Positions 11,101 to 23,318 of a stretch of 64,000 nucleotides of DNA are shown here, one piece after another (the stretch's first letter is position 1; each line of letters begins with the position of its first letter). The notes beneath the pieces were generated by a model. That model did not search any database and was not told where the DNA came from. It saw nothing but the letters and a program-made list of their open reading frames with translations. The DNA comes from Lepidurus packardi (Eukaryota > Arthropoda > Branchiopoda > Notostraca > Triopsidae): positions 1,488,001 through 1,552,000 of the forward strand of contig JAKZAN010000004.1 of NCBI GenBank assembly GCA_023053545.1, in the 5' to 3' direction. A program made the translations under genes and the position numbers.

Positions 11101-14100
11101 CACATTTACATAAACACCGACGCCGGTCGTTTGTGTCGCCCTTACATCATCGTCACGAACGGCGTACCTGCCGTGACGGAAGAACATATGCAAGAGCTGG
11201 AAAATGGGTTCATGACCTTCGAGGACTTCATTGTCAAGGGTTTGGTAGAGTACCTGGACATTAACGAGGAGAATGACGCGCTCATTGCGATGTATGAGAA
11301 GCAAATTACGCTGAAGAGCACGCATTTGGAGATCGCACCGTTTACCATCTTGGGTGCAGTCGCTGGCTTGATTCCGTACCCTCACCACAACCAAAGCCCG
11401 CGTAATACCTACCAATGTGCTATGGGAAAGCAAGCCATGGGTACGATTGGCTACAACCAGCGACAGCGCATTGATACATTGATGTACAACCTGGTGTACC
11501 CACACAAACCCATGGTGAAGACCAAGACAATCGAAATGATCAACTTTGAGAAATTACCCGCAGGACAGAACGCAATGGTCGCTGTCATGAGCTACAGTGG
11601 CTATGACATTGAAGATGCCTTGATTCTCAACAAAGCTTCACTGGACCGCGGTAAAAAAAAATGGTTTTACAACATCAAAATTTCCTTTTTTAATGTATTA
11701 TAAGATGTATTCGGCATGTACGCCAAGTGTCGATAGAAGGGTTGAGTTATTTGTTTGTTATTGTGATAAAAAGAGTTAAGAAATTTTAAAGAGATTTTTT
11801 TTTTTGTCTTTTGTGTTAATGGGGGTGTAGGATTCGGACGTTGTCTGGTTTACCGGAATGCCAAGTGTGCAATTAAGCGGTATGCAAACCAAACCAGTGA
11901 CCGGATTCAAGGTCCCGCGATGGATGCAACCACCCAAAAGATCATCTGGAGGCACGATATTCTGGACGCAGATGGAATAGCCAGTCCGGCCGAAAAGGTG
12001 GAGGACAAGCAAATTCTCGTCAACAAATCAATGCCTACAAAAGGAATAGAAACCTTGGGAGCAGGACGACCTATGGCGCAAGAAATTACGTACCGAGATG
12101 TACCGATAACGTAAGTTGGACATCTTTTTCTTGTGTGTTTTTCTTGTGCGTGTGTTTATTCAAGTAGCAAGCAAGTAACGTCCAGCAGTATGTGTACGTC
12201 ATAAGGAATTTCAGGGTTCTTTCCGTATTGCGTATGTAACGATGACCAGCAAAGACCAAACACGTTTCAAAACATCGAAACGTTGTAAAGATTTTTTGTA
12301 AGAGATTCTTCCACGCATCAAAACATGGTTGAGAAAGGAAGATAATTTATTCAGTTAATCGCGGAAGAAACAGTACAGCACGTCAGACATTATACGAAGA
12401 CGCGATTTCATTGATCTAAATAGAGCTTGTGTAGTTACTAAATGGAAATAAATTTATGAATAACGCGTTAATATAATATCAATGTGGTATAGCTACTAAC
12501 ATGTACTATTTATATATAATATATGTATTATTTTATTAATTTATATGTTATATTTCGTTTTTAATCGATGTTTAGCCTATTCGCGTTAGCGTCATGTAAT
12601 TAAGTACCAAAATAGATTACTGATAAATCAGGTATACGTAATCGATATAAAATCTCGAGTATGAAATCGATTGGACAATTTTCAAAACTAGAAAGTTCCG
12701 GTAACCGCTAAAAGCAACAACAAAGATTTATTATTTTTATTAATGTATATATTATATATCGAGTTTTATCGAATATTTAGCCTGCTCATGTTAGGGACAA
12801 GTAAGAAGTAGCATAACCGATTACTGATAAGTTAGTTATACATAATCGGTATAACGTATCGAGTATGAAATCGATTGGACAGTTTTCAAAATAAGAAGTA
12901 AACGGTTAAAAGCAACAACGAACAAGTCATTCAATAAAAAGCATGTTTTCTCAGACGGCTGAAATCAACAATGAAAGCGTACCTACAATAGAAATGCGGT
13001 GCTGTCAAAATAAGAAAACCTGTAATATTTCCTAACGGTTAAAACGGAAACCTTTTATTCGATATAAACCACAAAACAACTAAAACTTCTTTAAACAATA
13101 AAACCTATGGTTCAGAAAAAAAGAAAAAAAACTTCTGTAACAATCTTCAGCGCGTTTTATTCTAATTGAAGTACTGTACGTTGTTTTGAATGAATCATTG
13201 TACATCTCAGATTTGACTCTTTCAACATATCTAATTAGAAAACTCGTCTTACAAGTTCGAAGTTGACCAATTTCAATTCCAATTATCGGGCGTCTATCTG
13301 TGTACTATAGTGTCCAAAAAAACAACCCAATGGTTAGCCTAGAGATCGCCTATCCAATTATTTTTCCTAAAATCCATTGGGTCTTTTTTTGACACTATAG
13401 TACATTATTTCAGCTGGTACAATTACAATTCAAGCACTCCTAGTGTCACATACAGTTAAACACAGTACACATTGTAGCTATAATTACATAGATAAAACTT
13501 TAGTTTAACGTTTCCAAGTCATAATTTAATGTTTCAAGCTAATTGGACAGGTACATGTTCGTTTTTATGGCTGGTTTGTAATAGTTTTATCATGTTTTGC
13601 CAGGTATAAAGGTTTAGAGCCTTCTTATATTGAAAAGTCCATGATATCTTCCAACGGCGAGGACGAAACTGTGATTAAGTTGCTTTTACGACAAACGCGA
13701 CGCCCCGAGATAGGCGACAAGTTCAGTAGTCGCCATGGCCAAAAAGGTGTGGTAGGCTTGATTGTGGAGCAAGATGATATGCCCTTCTCGGACAATGGAG
13801 TCTGTCCTGATATCATTATGAATCCGCATGGCTTTCCTTCGCGAATGACGATTGGAAAGATGCTGGAGCTTTTGGGTGGCAAAGCAGGGCTTCTGGAAGG
13901 CAAGCATCATTATGGCACCGCATTTGGCGGATCCAAGGTTGGTAGATCTCCTGTTCTCAGGCTATTAAAACAGGTCTTGGGGAAATTCGAGTTTAATTTC
14001 ATGGATTTTTTTTAATGGAGGAAATATGCTTCTGTAAATTGTTAATAAAATGTTTTACATGTTCCACCAGGAAAGCGAAATGTGCGAAGAATTGATTAAA

Positions 14101-15018
14101 CATGGCTTCCATTACAAGGGAAAAGAGATGCTCACTTCCGGTACTACTGGGGAACCCTTCAGGGTCTATATCTTCTTTGGACCCGTAAGTTATTATTTAT
14201 ATACCATTTACTTAATTTTTTTTCAATAATTTACGAAATGCCATTTTGTCGTTACTAATTTCTTTTTAATTGCAGTACATTATAGTTTTTTATTGCAGTA
14301 AATGTCAATATTTAGTTGCGATAACTTAATGGTAATGGTTCTTAGAGGCTCCTTTGTGGTATTTTTTTTTTAAATAGTAAAAAAAACAACTTTTTTTTCT
14401 GAATAGGTTTTCTTCGGTTTTGATTTAAAGCTGTGGAGAGGAGGTTGTTTATATAATGGAGGATTATATCAATGTCATGGGGTTTTCTAGATTTATTACC
14501 AAAAGTTGAAACATATGGTGATGGACAAAATGCACGCGCGTGCGCGAGGTCCTCGAGCCGTTTTAACGCGTCAACCTACCGAAGGCCGTTCGCGCGATGG
14601 CGGTTTGCGTTTAGGTGAAATGGAACGCGATTGCTTAATCAGTTACGGAGCCGCCAATCTGATTATGGAGCGACTTATGCTTTCCAGTGACGTTTACCGA
14701 GCGGACATTTGCAATTTATGTGGCTCTGTTGTTTCCAACGGCTGGTAAATATTGGAGCTTCTAATTCTATCCCAAACATCCTTTGCTCGGTTATTTTAAC
14801 CCTTTAGACATTATTTAACCCTTTAAAAAAAAAGAAAAAGAACTGTACAAGAATCTTTTGTATTTGTTAACATATTCGTATTTGGCAGGTGCATTCGTTG
14901 CCAGTCTAGCCGGTTAATCTCGTCTGTGCAACTCCCGTTCGCGTGCAAACTTCTATTCGAGGAACTGATTGCCATGAATGTCCGACCACGGCTAGAGTTA
15001 AAGAAGGAATGTACATAA
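8112..15018 (+). CDS. POLR3B: DNA-directed RNA polymerase III subunit RPC2 (second largest)
   Basis: Fifteen exons: 8112-8150, 8247-8401, 8569-8742, 8908-9031, 9134-9301, 9415-9572, 9650-9752, 9940-10239, 10345-10708, 10985-11650, 11831-12110, 13604-13937, 14071-14184, 14491-14744, 14889-15018. Phases all agree and give 1120 residues, close to the usual ~1130. With RPC1 this subunit forms the active cleft of Pol III, which makes tRNA, 5S and U6 RNA in the nucleus. Diagnostic segments: RLPIM-like [76 protein letters not shown] (about residues 881-892), [31 protein letters not shown], and a C-terminal zinc ribbon with C1067, C1070, C1079 and C1082. The GNW(I/S)-KRF and KVSGPR forms match Pol III rather than Pol II RPB2. 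Intron 11 (about 1.5 kb) carries repeats. Confidence 0.95.
12530..12930. repeat. Diverged tandem direct repeat, unit ~204 bp, in POLR3B intron 11
   Basis: Two adjacent units share a TTAGCCT(A/G)(T/C)TC start, an ATTACTGATAA block, a CGAGTATGAAATCGATTGGA block and an AAAAGCAACAAC block. The CGAGTATGAAATCG blocks are 204 bases apart (12657 and 12861). The units differ by many substitutions, so the duplication is old. Confidence 0.6.
13305..13400. mobile_element. 96-bp MITE with ~28-bp terminal inverted repeats, TA target duplication
   Basis: The left end CTATAGTGTCCAAAAAAAC and the right end (reverse complement CTATAGTGTCAAAAAAAGAC) pair over about 28 bases, both running into CCCAATGG. The element is flanked by TA on both sides (13303-13304 and 13401-13402), the target duplication of Tc1/mariner-type elements. 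It is too short to code and sits in POLR3B intron 11. Confidence 0.7.
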
Positions 15019-15458
15019 CCCACTCGCCTACCCAAATTTTTTTTTATTTGTTGGAATTTGCGTCCACTCGAATGATCGAAATAACAATCCGTTTAAAACC
15101 CACTAAAACTTTCGTATCTCACTAAAAAATACATTATTAGGAATTTGTGCATCAACTCGAATGGTGGAAATAAGAGATCAGTTGAAATCCCACTAAAACT
15201 TGCATTTCACTTATTTTTTTAAAAAAAAGTTCCTCAGGAAAGAAGAGGTTTTGAACAAAACTGTCCCGCCCCTGTCAAGGCCACGTGTGAGTTCTCGTCG
15301 CTTCCGTGGTCCTGGTCTTACCTTCTTCCATTCTTACCATCATCTACCATCCGCGTTCGTCACAACTGGCGTATACTTATTGGAGCACAGGTCCGCGTCA
15401 GCTTCTAGTTGAACGTGAGGCTGCGCACGGTACACAAATCTGTTCTACACTGTCCAGT

Positions 15459-17352
15459 ATGCCGTCCCTGGTAAGTTTTTCTTCCCTGCCACTTTTCATT
15501 CCCTTTTCCTGTATTTTATTCGAAACCTACCGCCAATCAAGAGTCAGAAATCCACAAATCTTTACATCTCCAATCAACTTTTTCAATTCCAAAGTGTCAT
15601 TTCGAATGTTTCTTCAACGTTTTAAAAATAAAAAGAATAGAAGTTTAAAGTAAGAAATAGTTATGATTGGTCCTCGCAGTGGTGCAAAAGCGATGTGGTC
15701 CAGGCTAGCAAGGCAAACGAGTTAATTCATGGTCAGCGAGAAGTTTCCGTGGTGGGCAAAAGACACAGTAATATGCGGAAGTATTTCCAGTGTGTTTTAA
15801 ACGAGTGTATCATGAAAGAGTAAAGGGGAGTCTGGGGGGTTTCAGATAAAAAAGGAAATTGAGTGAGCGTGATACCATAGGAGAGTGAAGGTCAGTCGTT
15901 CACTTTCGCTTGCAGTGCTGTTGCTCCTTTTACATGACCAAGGGGTTTTAGCATCTTCTTATTCCTCTTTCCAAACGGCCTTGTTATGCAGAATCATGAA
16001 TCTCGAATCCTGAATCGAATTTCCGTCCATTTTGATGTTTTAATGTTCGTTCAAAAATATATTTTTTTAGATTATCTATTATCTATTGTATTATATTATA
16101 TTAACCTTCCTTAATCAAATTTACAAAATTTGTCTTTAAAATTTCCTTTGTTTTGTTTAAAACATGTTAACAGGTCGCTTTAGTTGCCGTGCTCGCCGCT
16201 ACCGCATGCTCCGCGTCGCCCATTCCGGACGCCAAGTCCCAGAGCTTGGTACCCTGGCCAGGTAGCATGTTTTACTACCCAGTACAGGGTTACAACAAGC
16301 AAGGGGATTTCAAAGACCTTTCCCTGGTGCGAATCCCTGAGCAAAATGTCACGTCATCAATCGTCCATCTTGACCAACCCATCCACCCCATATATCTGAA
16401 CACTCCTGCAGTAGGCTCGACCTATGCTAACTTACCCAGTTTCCTCCTATCGGGCACGCCTGCTGCACCGTTCCCTGCCAGCGGACCCACGCTCTTGAAC
16501 CATATGCACCTCCAGTTGGCCGAACCGGAAGCCATGGACCCGGCGACGATCACCGTCCCGCTGTTCGCGGTTTCGCAGGACTACCTCCAAATCGACGACT
16601 GCGCCGCCTTGCAAGCTATCCCTCACCTGGCCGCTTTGTCCCAACCGGTCCAGTTGAAGAAACCCATGCCTGTACCTTTAGCTACCGTCAACGCCGACGT
16701 CGCCGTACCCGCTGTACCCGTGTTCCTACGAGAACCTCTGTACTTGACCAGTCCGCAAGCCTTGGTCGCCGCCCCGACCGCCTTTGCTATCGAACGGCCT
16801 GGTCAAGGTTTGATGCCCTTCCATGTGGGAGCCATATTAGCCCCTGTGAAGGACGTATCAGCTGTTTCTGTTGACAAGCCTATTAAGATCACCATGGTAC
16901 TCGCCGTGCCTGCTAAAGCGGACAAAGACGTCGCCATCACCATCAACCTCACTGTCAACATCCAAGGCGGCACCGCTAGCGTCAACGTGGATGCCCCTAG
17001 CACTCCCACCACGACCACGACAACCGAAGAGACCGACCTAAGGGAACCTTACCCCGCAGTGGTGATCGAAGCCGCGGATTACGTTCCCATCGTGTCGTTC
17101 CCGGCCGCCATCTCAGATTTGAATACAGGATTAGGTGGCGATTCCGAGTTAGATAACCGCGAACCACCCATGCCCCTTGCACCGGGTGGTATCATCTCGT
17201 CAGGTCAACCCACAGTCCAGCTGGTACCTTTCGAAAACTCGAAAGATAATCCCTTCTTAATTGCCATGCAAGAAGAAGCACACATTCCCATCGGAGTGGA
17301 TTCCAATTCACCATTTTTCAAACCCATTTCAGCGAACGAATTCTCCAGTTAA
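15459..17352 (+). CDS. Secreted Ala/Pro/Val-rich protein, function unknown
   Basis: Exons 15459-15470 and 16174-17352 give 396 residues. The first coding exon holds only ATG CCG TCC CTG; the join yields the signal peptide MPSLVALVAVLAATACSASP. A short first coding exon that interrupts the signal peptide is common in arthropod cuticle and other secreted-protein genes. The mature protein is rich in Ala, Pro, Val and Leu. It has repeated hydrophobic stretches of the type PVPLATVNADVAVPAVPVF, a Thr run followed by TEETD (about two thirds along), and almost no cysteine. I see no chitin-binding Rebers-Riddiford consensus. I do not recognise the family. A structural extracellular protein (cuticle, silk-like or gut lining) is an inference from composition. 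Splice sites and frame look clean. Confidence 0.7.
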
Positions 17353-18157
17353 ACAAGTTACCCGTCTGTTCAAACACCTTTTTTTGTTTTGTATAAAATT
17401 GTGATATGTTTTTTGTTTTTTACTTAAGAAAAATGAAAGAAAGAGTTAGAGATGAAGAAAAGAAAATTTCGTACTCCCAACATTTTTTAAGATATTTTTG
17501 TGTCGTGGTTTGCTGAACTTCGGAGGGGAACACGTTTGGAATGCGAGGGTCATCGCGTTGTGAAACCGCTTTTCTTTCCCGTACCCTTTTGTTGTTTTGT
17601 CCATGTATACATTCCCCCCTCCTACTTCTATTTCCTAACATGGTACTGGCCTTTAAAAACACTTTTTCTTTGCCTTTTTTTCGTGGGGACCATCTTCCTA
17701 CGGTTCCGCTCGGAACTGTCCAGAAGCGAGAGCCGACGAGACAGAAAAAAAAATGTGTAAAGTGTATCCGTCTGGTCTCTTTTAATGTCAGAGATCCTGG
17801 AACGGACCTTGACATGCTCGTTAAAGAACAAAAAAGTTTTTTTTTATTCCTGTTCGTAATACAACTCCTCTTACAAAAATGGAAATGTGTGATGTGTGGA
17901 GTCTAAATAACCTGCGTCATGTTTTCGGCGCCTAGAGTTAGAGATGATGCTTTACATTTATTCAAAACACGAAAACGGCCAACGCCTGAGAACCTTTTTC
18001 ATGCTGTCACTTATCATTGTTGAAGCTGCCTCCCTTGATTAAACGAGCATCCCTTAAAAGGGCAAAAGGACTACAACCCCATTGTTTTTTACCTTTAATG
18101 ATAGCTCTGTTGTGAGAGGATGAGATCACCTATGGGAATAAAGAAAGACAGTCGAAT

Positions 18158-18184
18158 TCACAGTATATAGGTTATATACTGTGA
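18158..18184. repeat. 27-base palindrome
   Basis: TCACAGTATATA and TATATACTGTGA flank a 3-base centre. It may be a short transposon remnant or a hairpin; nothing else supports a function. Confidence 0.5.
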
Positions 18185-18541
18185 TCCCTTAGTTATTGCA
18201 TCAAAGCCTAACGCATCCCAACGGTTTCCGTTTGAACTTTGACAGTGGAGGTTCCCGTAGCGATTAGCTTGTTACACCCACGCTATCCCAAAGAGGCGCA
18301 TGCATTCACAACATTGCTTCTGTTCATAAAAGTTTAACGATAAGTTTAAAAGTGAACGTTTAAAAGTGAAGTACATACTCAATTTGTATGCTATTTGTCT
18401 TAAGAAAGAGGACAGAATAAAGTTTAGGAGATGGCGCTTTCAAAATCTGACAATTTGACGTAGGTGAGAAATTATTTGCATTTTTCAAATTATGGAAGAA
18501 CAAAATAAAATTACGCTACCTTTCCTATTTTTAGTAGCTAC

Positions 18542-18583
18542 TTCACTGTCAAGCAATTATGCCAAAAGTTTCTTGACAGTGAA
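18542..18583. repeat. Perfect 12-bp inverted repeat TTCACTGTCAAG...CTTGACAGTGAA
   Basis: The arms are 18542-18553 and 18572-18583 with an 18-base loop. Similar half-sites (CTCTTGACAGTA) occur near 26008 and 35520, so it may be a family of MITE ends. This is inference. Confidence 0.5.
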
Positions 18584-19152
18584 TCTCCTATCTCTTTTGC
18601 TTGACATGCGTATTTTAGCGTTCTCTCCACTATCGTGCTACAGCAAGCAAAGCTTTACCTAATGCAGCCTAATGCACGCCTCTACTCATCAACAATGAAA
18701 TAATAAGCCATCCCTCTATGCGAGCCTGCTACACTTCAACAAAGAAAATTATCCAAAGATTCCTGTCGCCAACAATGAATTTTAGGTAAGATGGAAGGGC
18801 ACAATTAGGTAAAAATGGCATCGAGTTTAGTCCAATCAAAATGTAGCTTAACATGTTTCAAATTTCGAAAAGCAAATCTTCGAAAAGCAAAAGGAATAAA
18901 ACTCTCTTGCCCTCCTTATTTCTATGAGCTACATTACTGTCAATAAATTCTGCACATTTTTTACTCAAAGTGTGTTTCGGCTTCCCCCGGCTATCCTGAG
19001 GTAGAAAGCGGTCATTAGACATAACGTTAATCTTCGGTGTTAGTACCTTACTCTTTTTCACTCTGTATTGAATGCTGTGTAATCTAATCTGAACTGACGT
19101 GCACGAATAACGCCACGATCTATCACTGCGTAACTGACTAATATTGTAGCAA

Positions 19153-21207
<2,055 letters not shown>

Positions 21208-21640
21208 ACTTTAGGAATTACTCCTCTCTATTTTGGCGGTCCAAAACACGGATAAACAAACACGGCTGCCTCTTTCGTTGTTTGTACGTCGTTCTAATGT
21301 AGTAAGATGGCGATAGGTCCCCGTATAAGATATATTGGCCGTCTAATTTATAAATAAACAGGGAGATTAAATTCTTGATTTTTTTTATAAAGCTATAGAG
21401 ATATAAAGTTTGCATTCCTATATATTTAATTTGATTTTATTTGGCGTCTCAAAGAACGGATAATGCGTTATTGCATAAGAACCAGTTGGTTCCCGCCAGA
21501 TTTATTATTTGAAATTCTCTAATATTAATTTGCATGCAGAATGCTGCCATCTACCGACTTATCCAAAAAACGTTTAGTAACATAGTAAAGGTGTCATTAT
21601 TTTTTGTTGCGATTTCTAGCTAATAAAAAATCGCATAAGA
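21208..21640. promoter_or_regulatory. Candidate bidirectional promoter between LANCL3-like and TMEM35-like genes
   Basis: Only 433 bp separate the two divergent start codons, so both 5' UTRs and promoters must lie here. I see no clear TATA box positioned for either gene. A shared promoter is an inference from spacing. Confidence 0.4.
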
Positions 21641-22791
21641 ATGACATCTGTAGTACTTAAAACACTTTCTGTACTCTTAGGATTGTTCTTTGTGTTTGTA
21701 GGGGTTATGAAAGTAGCGCCTTACATTTCCAGAGAACTTCACAAGGACTTGGTAAGTCTTTGCTTTTGCTTGTGTGTAATCTTCTCCTGGCGTTTTGTTG
21801 AATGAATGATGAACTTTGTGGTTGCTGGAAAATAACTTTTATTGTACAGAACTTTTATTTTTTGTTCTTGTGAAGCTAGTTAAAGTTTAATACGTTAGCC
21901 TAGCTTTCCTTAAGCCCTTTTGCAGTGCATTTCTGTGATGTGTTTTGACAGGAATCTTATGAATAATTCCTGATTTTTGTTGTGCTTCATCCATGTTTAA
22001 CATTTAGGCTTATATACATGTAAGTGCTCTATGCTAGTAATACCTTACAGCATTCTAGACGCGCTGGTTCGCTTTTAGTAAGAACCAAAAGCAGAAGTAG
22101 CAGAAAAAGGTTAAAATATAAAAAAAAATATATGGAAATTGCCTATTTCCAGGGGCAGCTTTTCTTTTCGGTTTGTCTCAAAAGCCTTTATTAGTTATCC
22201 TATTTGGATCTTGATTCTAATAAAAACTTTATCGTGTCTTAATTAGCGAAAAGATTACGTCAAATACGCCAAAGTATTTCCATTGGCCCAGACGTTGGTA
22301 TTCAAAGTATCTCCCAAATGGTACCGGCGAACTGTTGGAGGATTGGAGATCCTCTGTGGCTTAATTCTCACCTTAATTCCTTATGGTAAGAACAGAAAAT
22401 AAATCAAAAAAAAACCTTAAACAACTTTAGGTATATTAATCCGTTTTTTGTCTGTAAACAGCCAAAGCCAAACAAGTTGCCAACGTTATCTTAATTATCC
22501 TCATGATTGGAGCTGTCTATTCCCATTACATGGTTGACGATCGATTTGAACGAATGGCCCCTGCCTTGGTAAGTTTTTTCCTTTTTCTTTTCAAACAGTT
22601 TAATTCATTGTATCCAAATTATAAGTTTTTAGTTAAACAATTTATTTATTAAACAAGTTTCATAATCTGAATCATTGCATTAGGTATTCTTCTTTATGCT
22701 GACATGTCGGTTGGTGGTTGACTGGCAACTGAGTCGAGAAATTGCCCTCAAGGCACCCATTATTGAAGCTAAATCCGAGAAAACTGAGTGA
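21641..22791 (+). CDS. TMEM35/NACHO-like membrane protein (acetylcholine receptor chaperone family)
   Basis: Exons 21641-21751, 22247-22385, 22462-22568 and 22684-22791 join in frame to 154 residues. The protein has four hydrophobic segments: about 5-23 (VLKTLSVLLGLFFVFVGVMK), 66-83 (GGLEILCGLILTLIP), 88-107 and 118-133 (VFFFMLTCRLVVDW). The LGLFFVF-G--K--P start, the G-LE--CG----L-P motif, the VAN stretch and the LTCRL end match TMEM35A/B. TMEM35A (NACHO) is an ER chaperone for nicotinic acetylcholine receptor assembly; whether this orthologue does the same is inferred. AATAAA follows at 23063. Identity is based on remembered family motifs. Confidence 0.85.
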
Positions 22792-23062
22792 AAAGACGAA
22801 ACCAGTTAAATCTCACTTCTATGCACTCCCATCTATCATTTCAACTTCAACGATCTCTTTAATGAAATTGCAATTAAGTCTTATGGTCTCCTTCACTCTA
22901 GTCAACCCTCAGTGTACCCCTTATTCTGTTTACTTTTATTTATGTATCTTTTATAAACGAAAATCGGTGTATCATGTCTGGTCCGAATGTAGAGTGTTTG
23001 TTTACATTTGCACTGCTCTTATCACAACATTGCAAAAAATGAAATCACCAAAAACGCGTAGA

Positions 23063-23068
23063 AATAAA
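23063..23068 (+). terminator. Polyadenylation signal AATAAA for the TMEM35-like gene
   Basis: A canonical hexamer 272 bases after the stop codon and before the convergent cathepsin gene. Confidence 0.5.
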
Positions 23069-23318
23069 CAGTAACGAACACTTCTTACGTACAAGTTACT
23101 GTATTAAAACAATTTTAAACAAAACAGTTTGAACAGTTTCCGGAAACAACAATAGTCAAAACAGAACTAGAATGTTGAAACAACTCTATGTACACGTCAG
23201 CCAATAAGACAGTTAACAAAAACAAGTAACAAACTTTATAAGAAATCAAACAGAAAAATTGTAATTTTTGCTCAAAATAACTCAGCAAATTGTTTTTAGA
23301 TTCTTGGCATATCGTTGG

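Larger units (their letters stand above)
17353..19152. other. Intergenic region between the secreted protein gene and LANCL3-like gene
   Basis: It begins with the 3' UTR of the upstream gene. It contains a near-perfect 27-base palindrome at 18158-18184 and an inverted repeat at 18542-18583. Open frames here (for example 17420-17815 on the minus strand) show no family content. Confidence 0.5.

Noticed and set aside
8112..15018. RPB2 (Pol II) or RPA2 (Pol I) identity for the polymerase gene
   Set aside because: The [31 protein letters not shown] and short N-terminus forms follow the Pol III subunit.
17420..17815. 131-codon minus-strand open frame
   Set aside because: Low-complexity composition, overlaps the probable 3' UTR of the secreted protein gene, and has no family motif or splice context.
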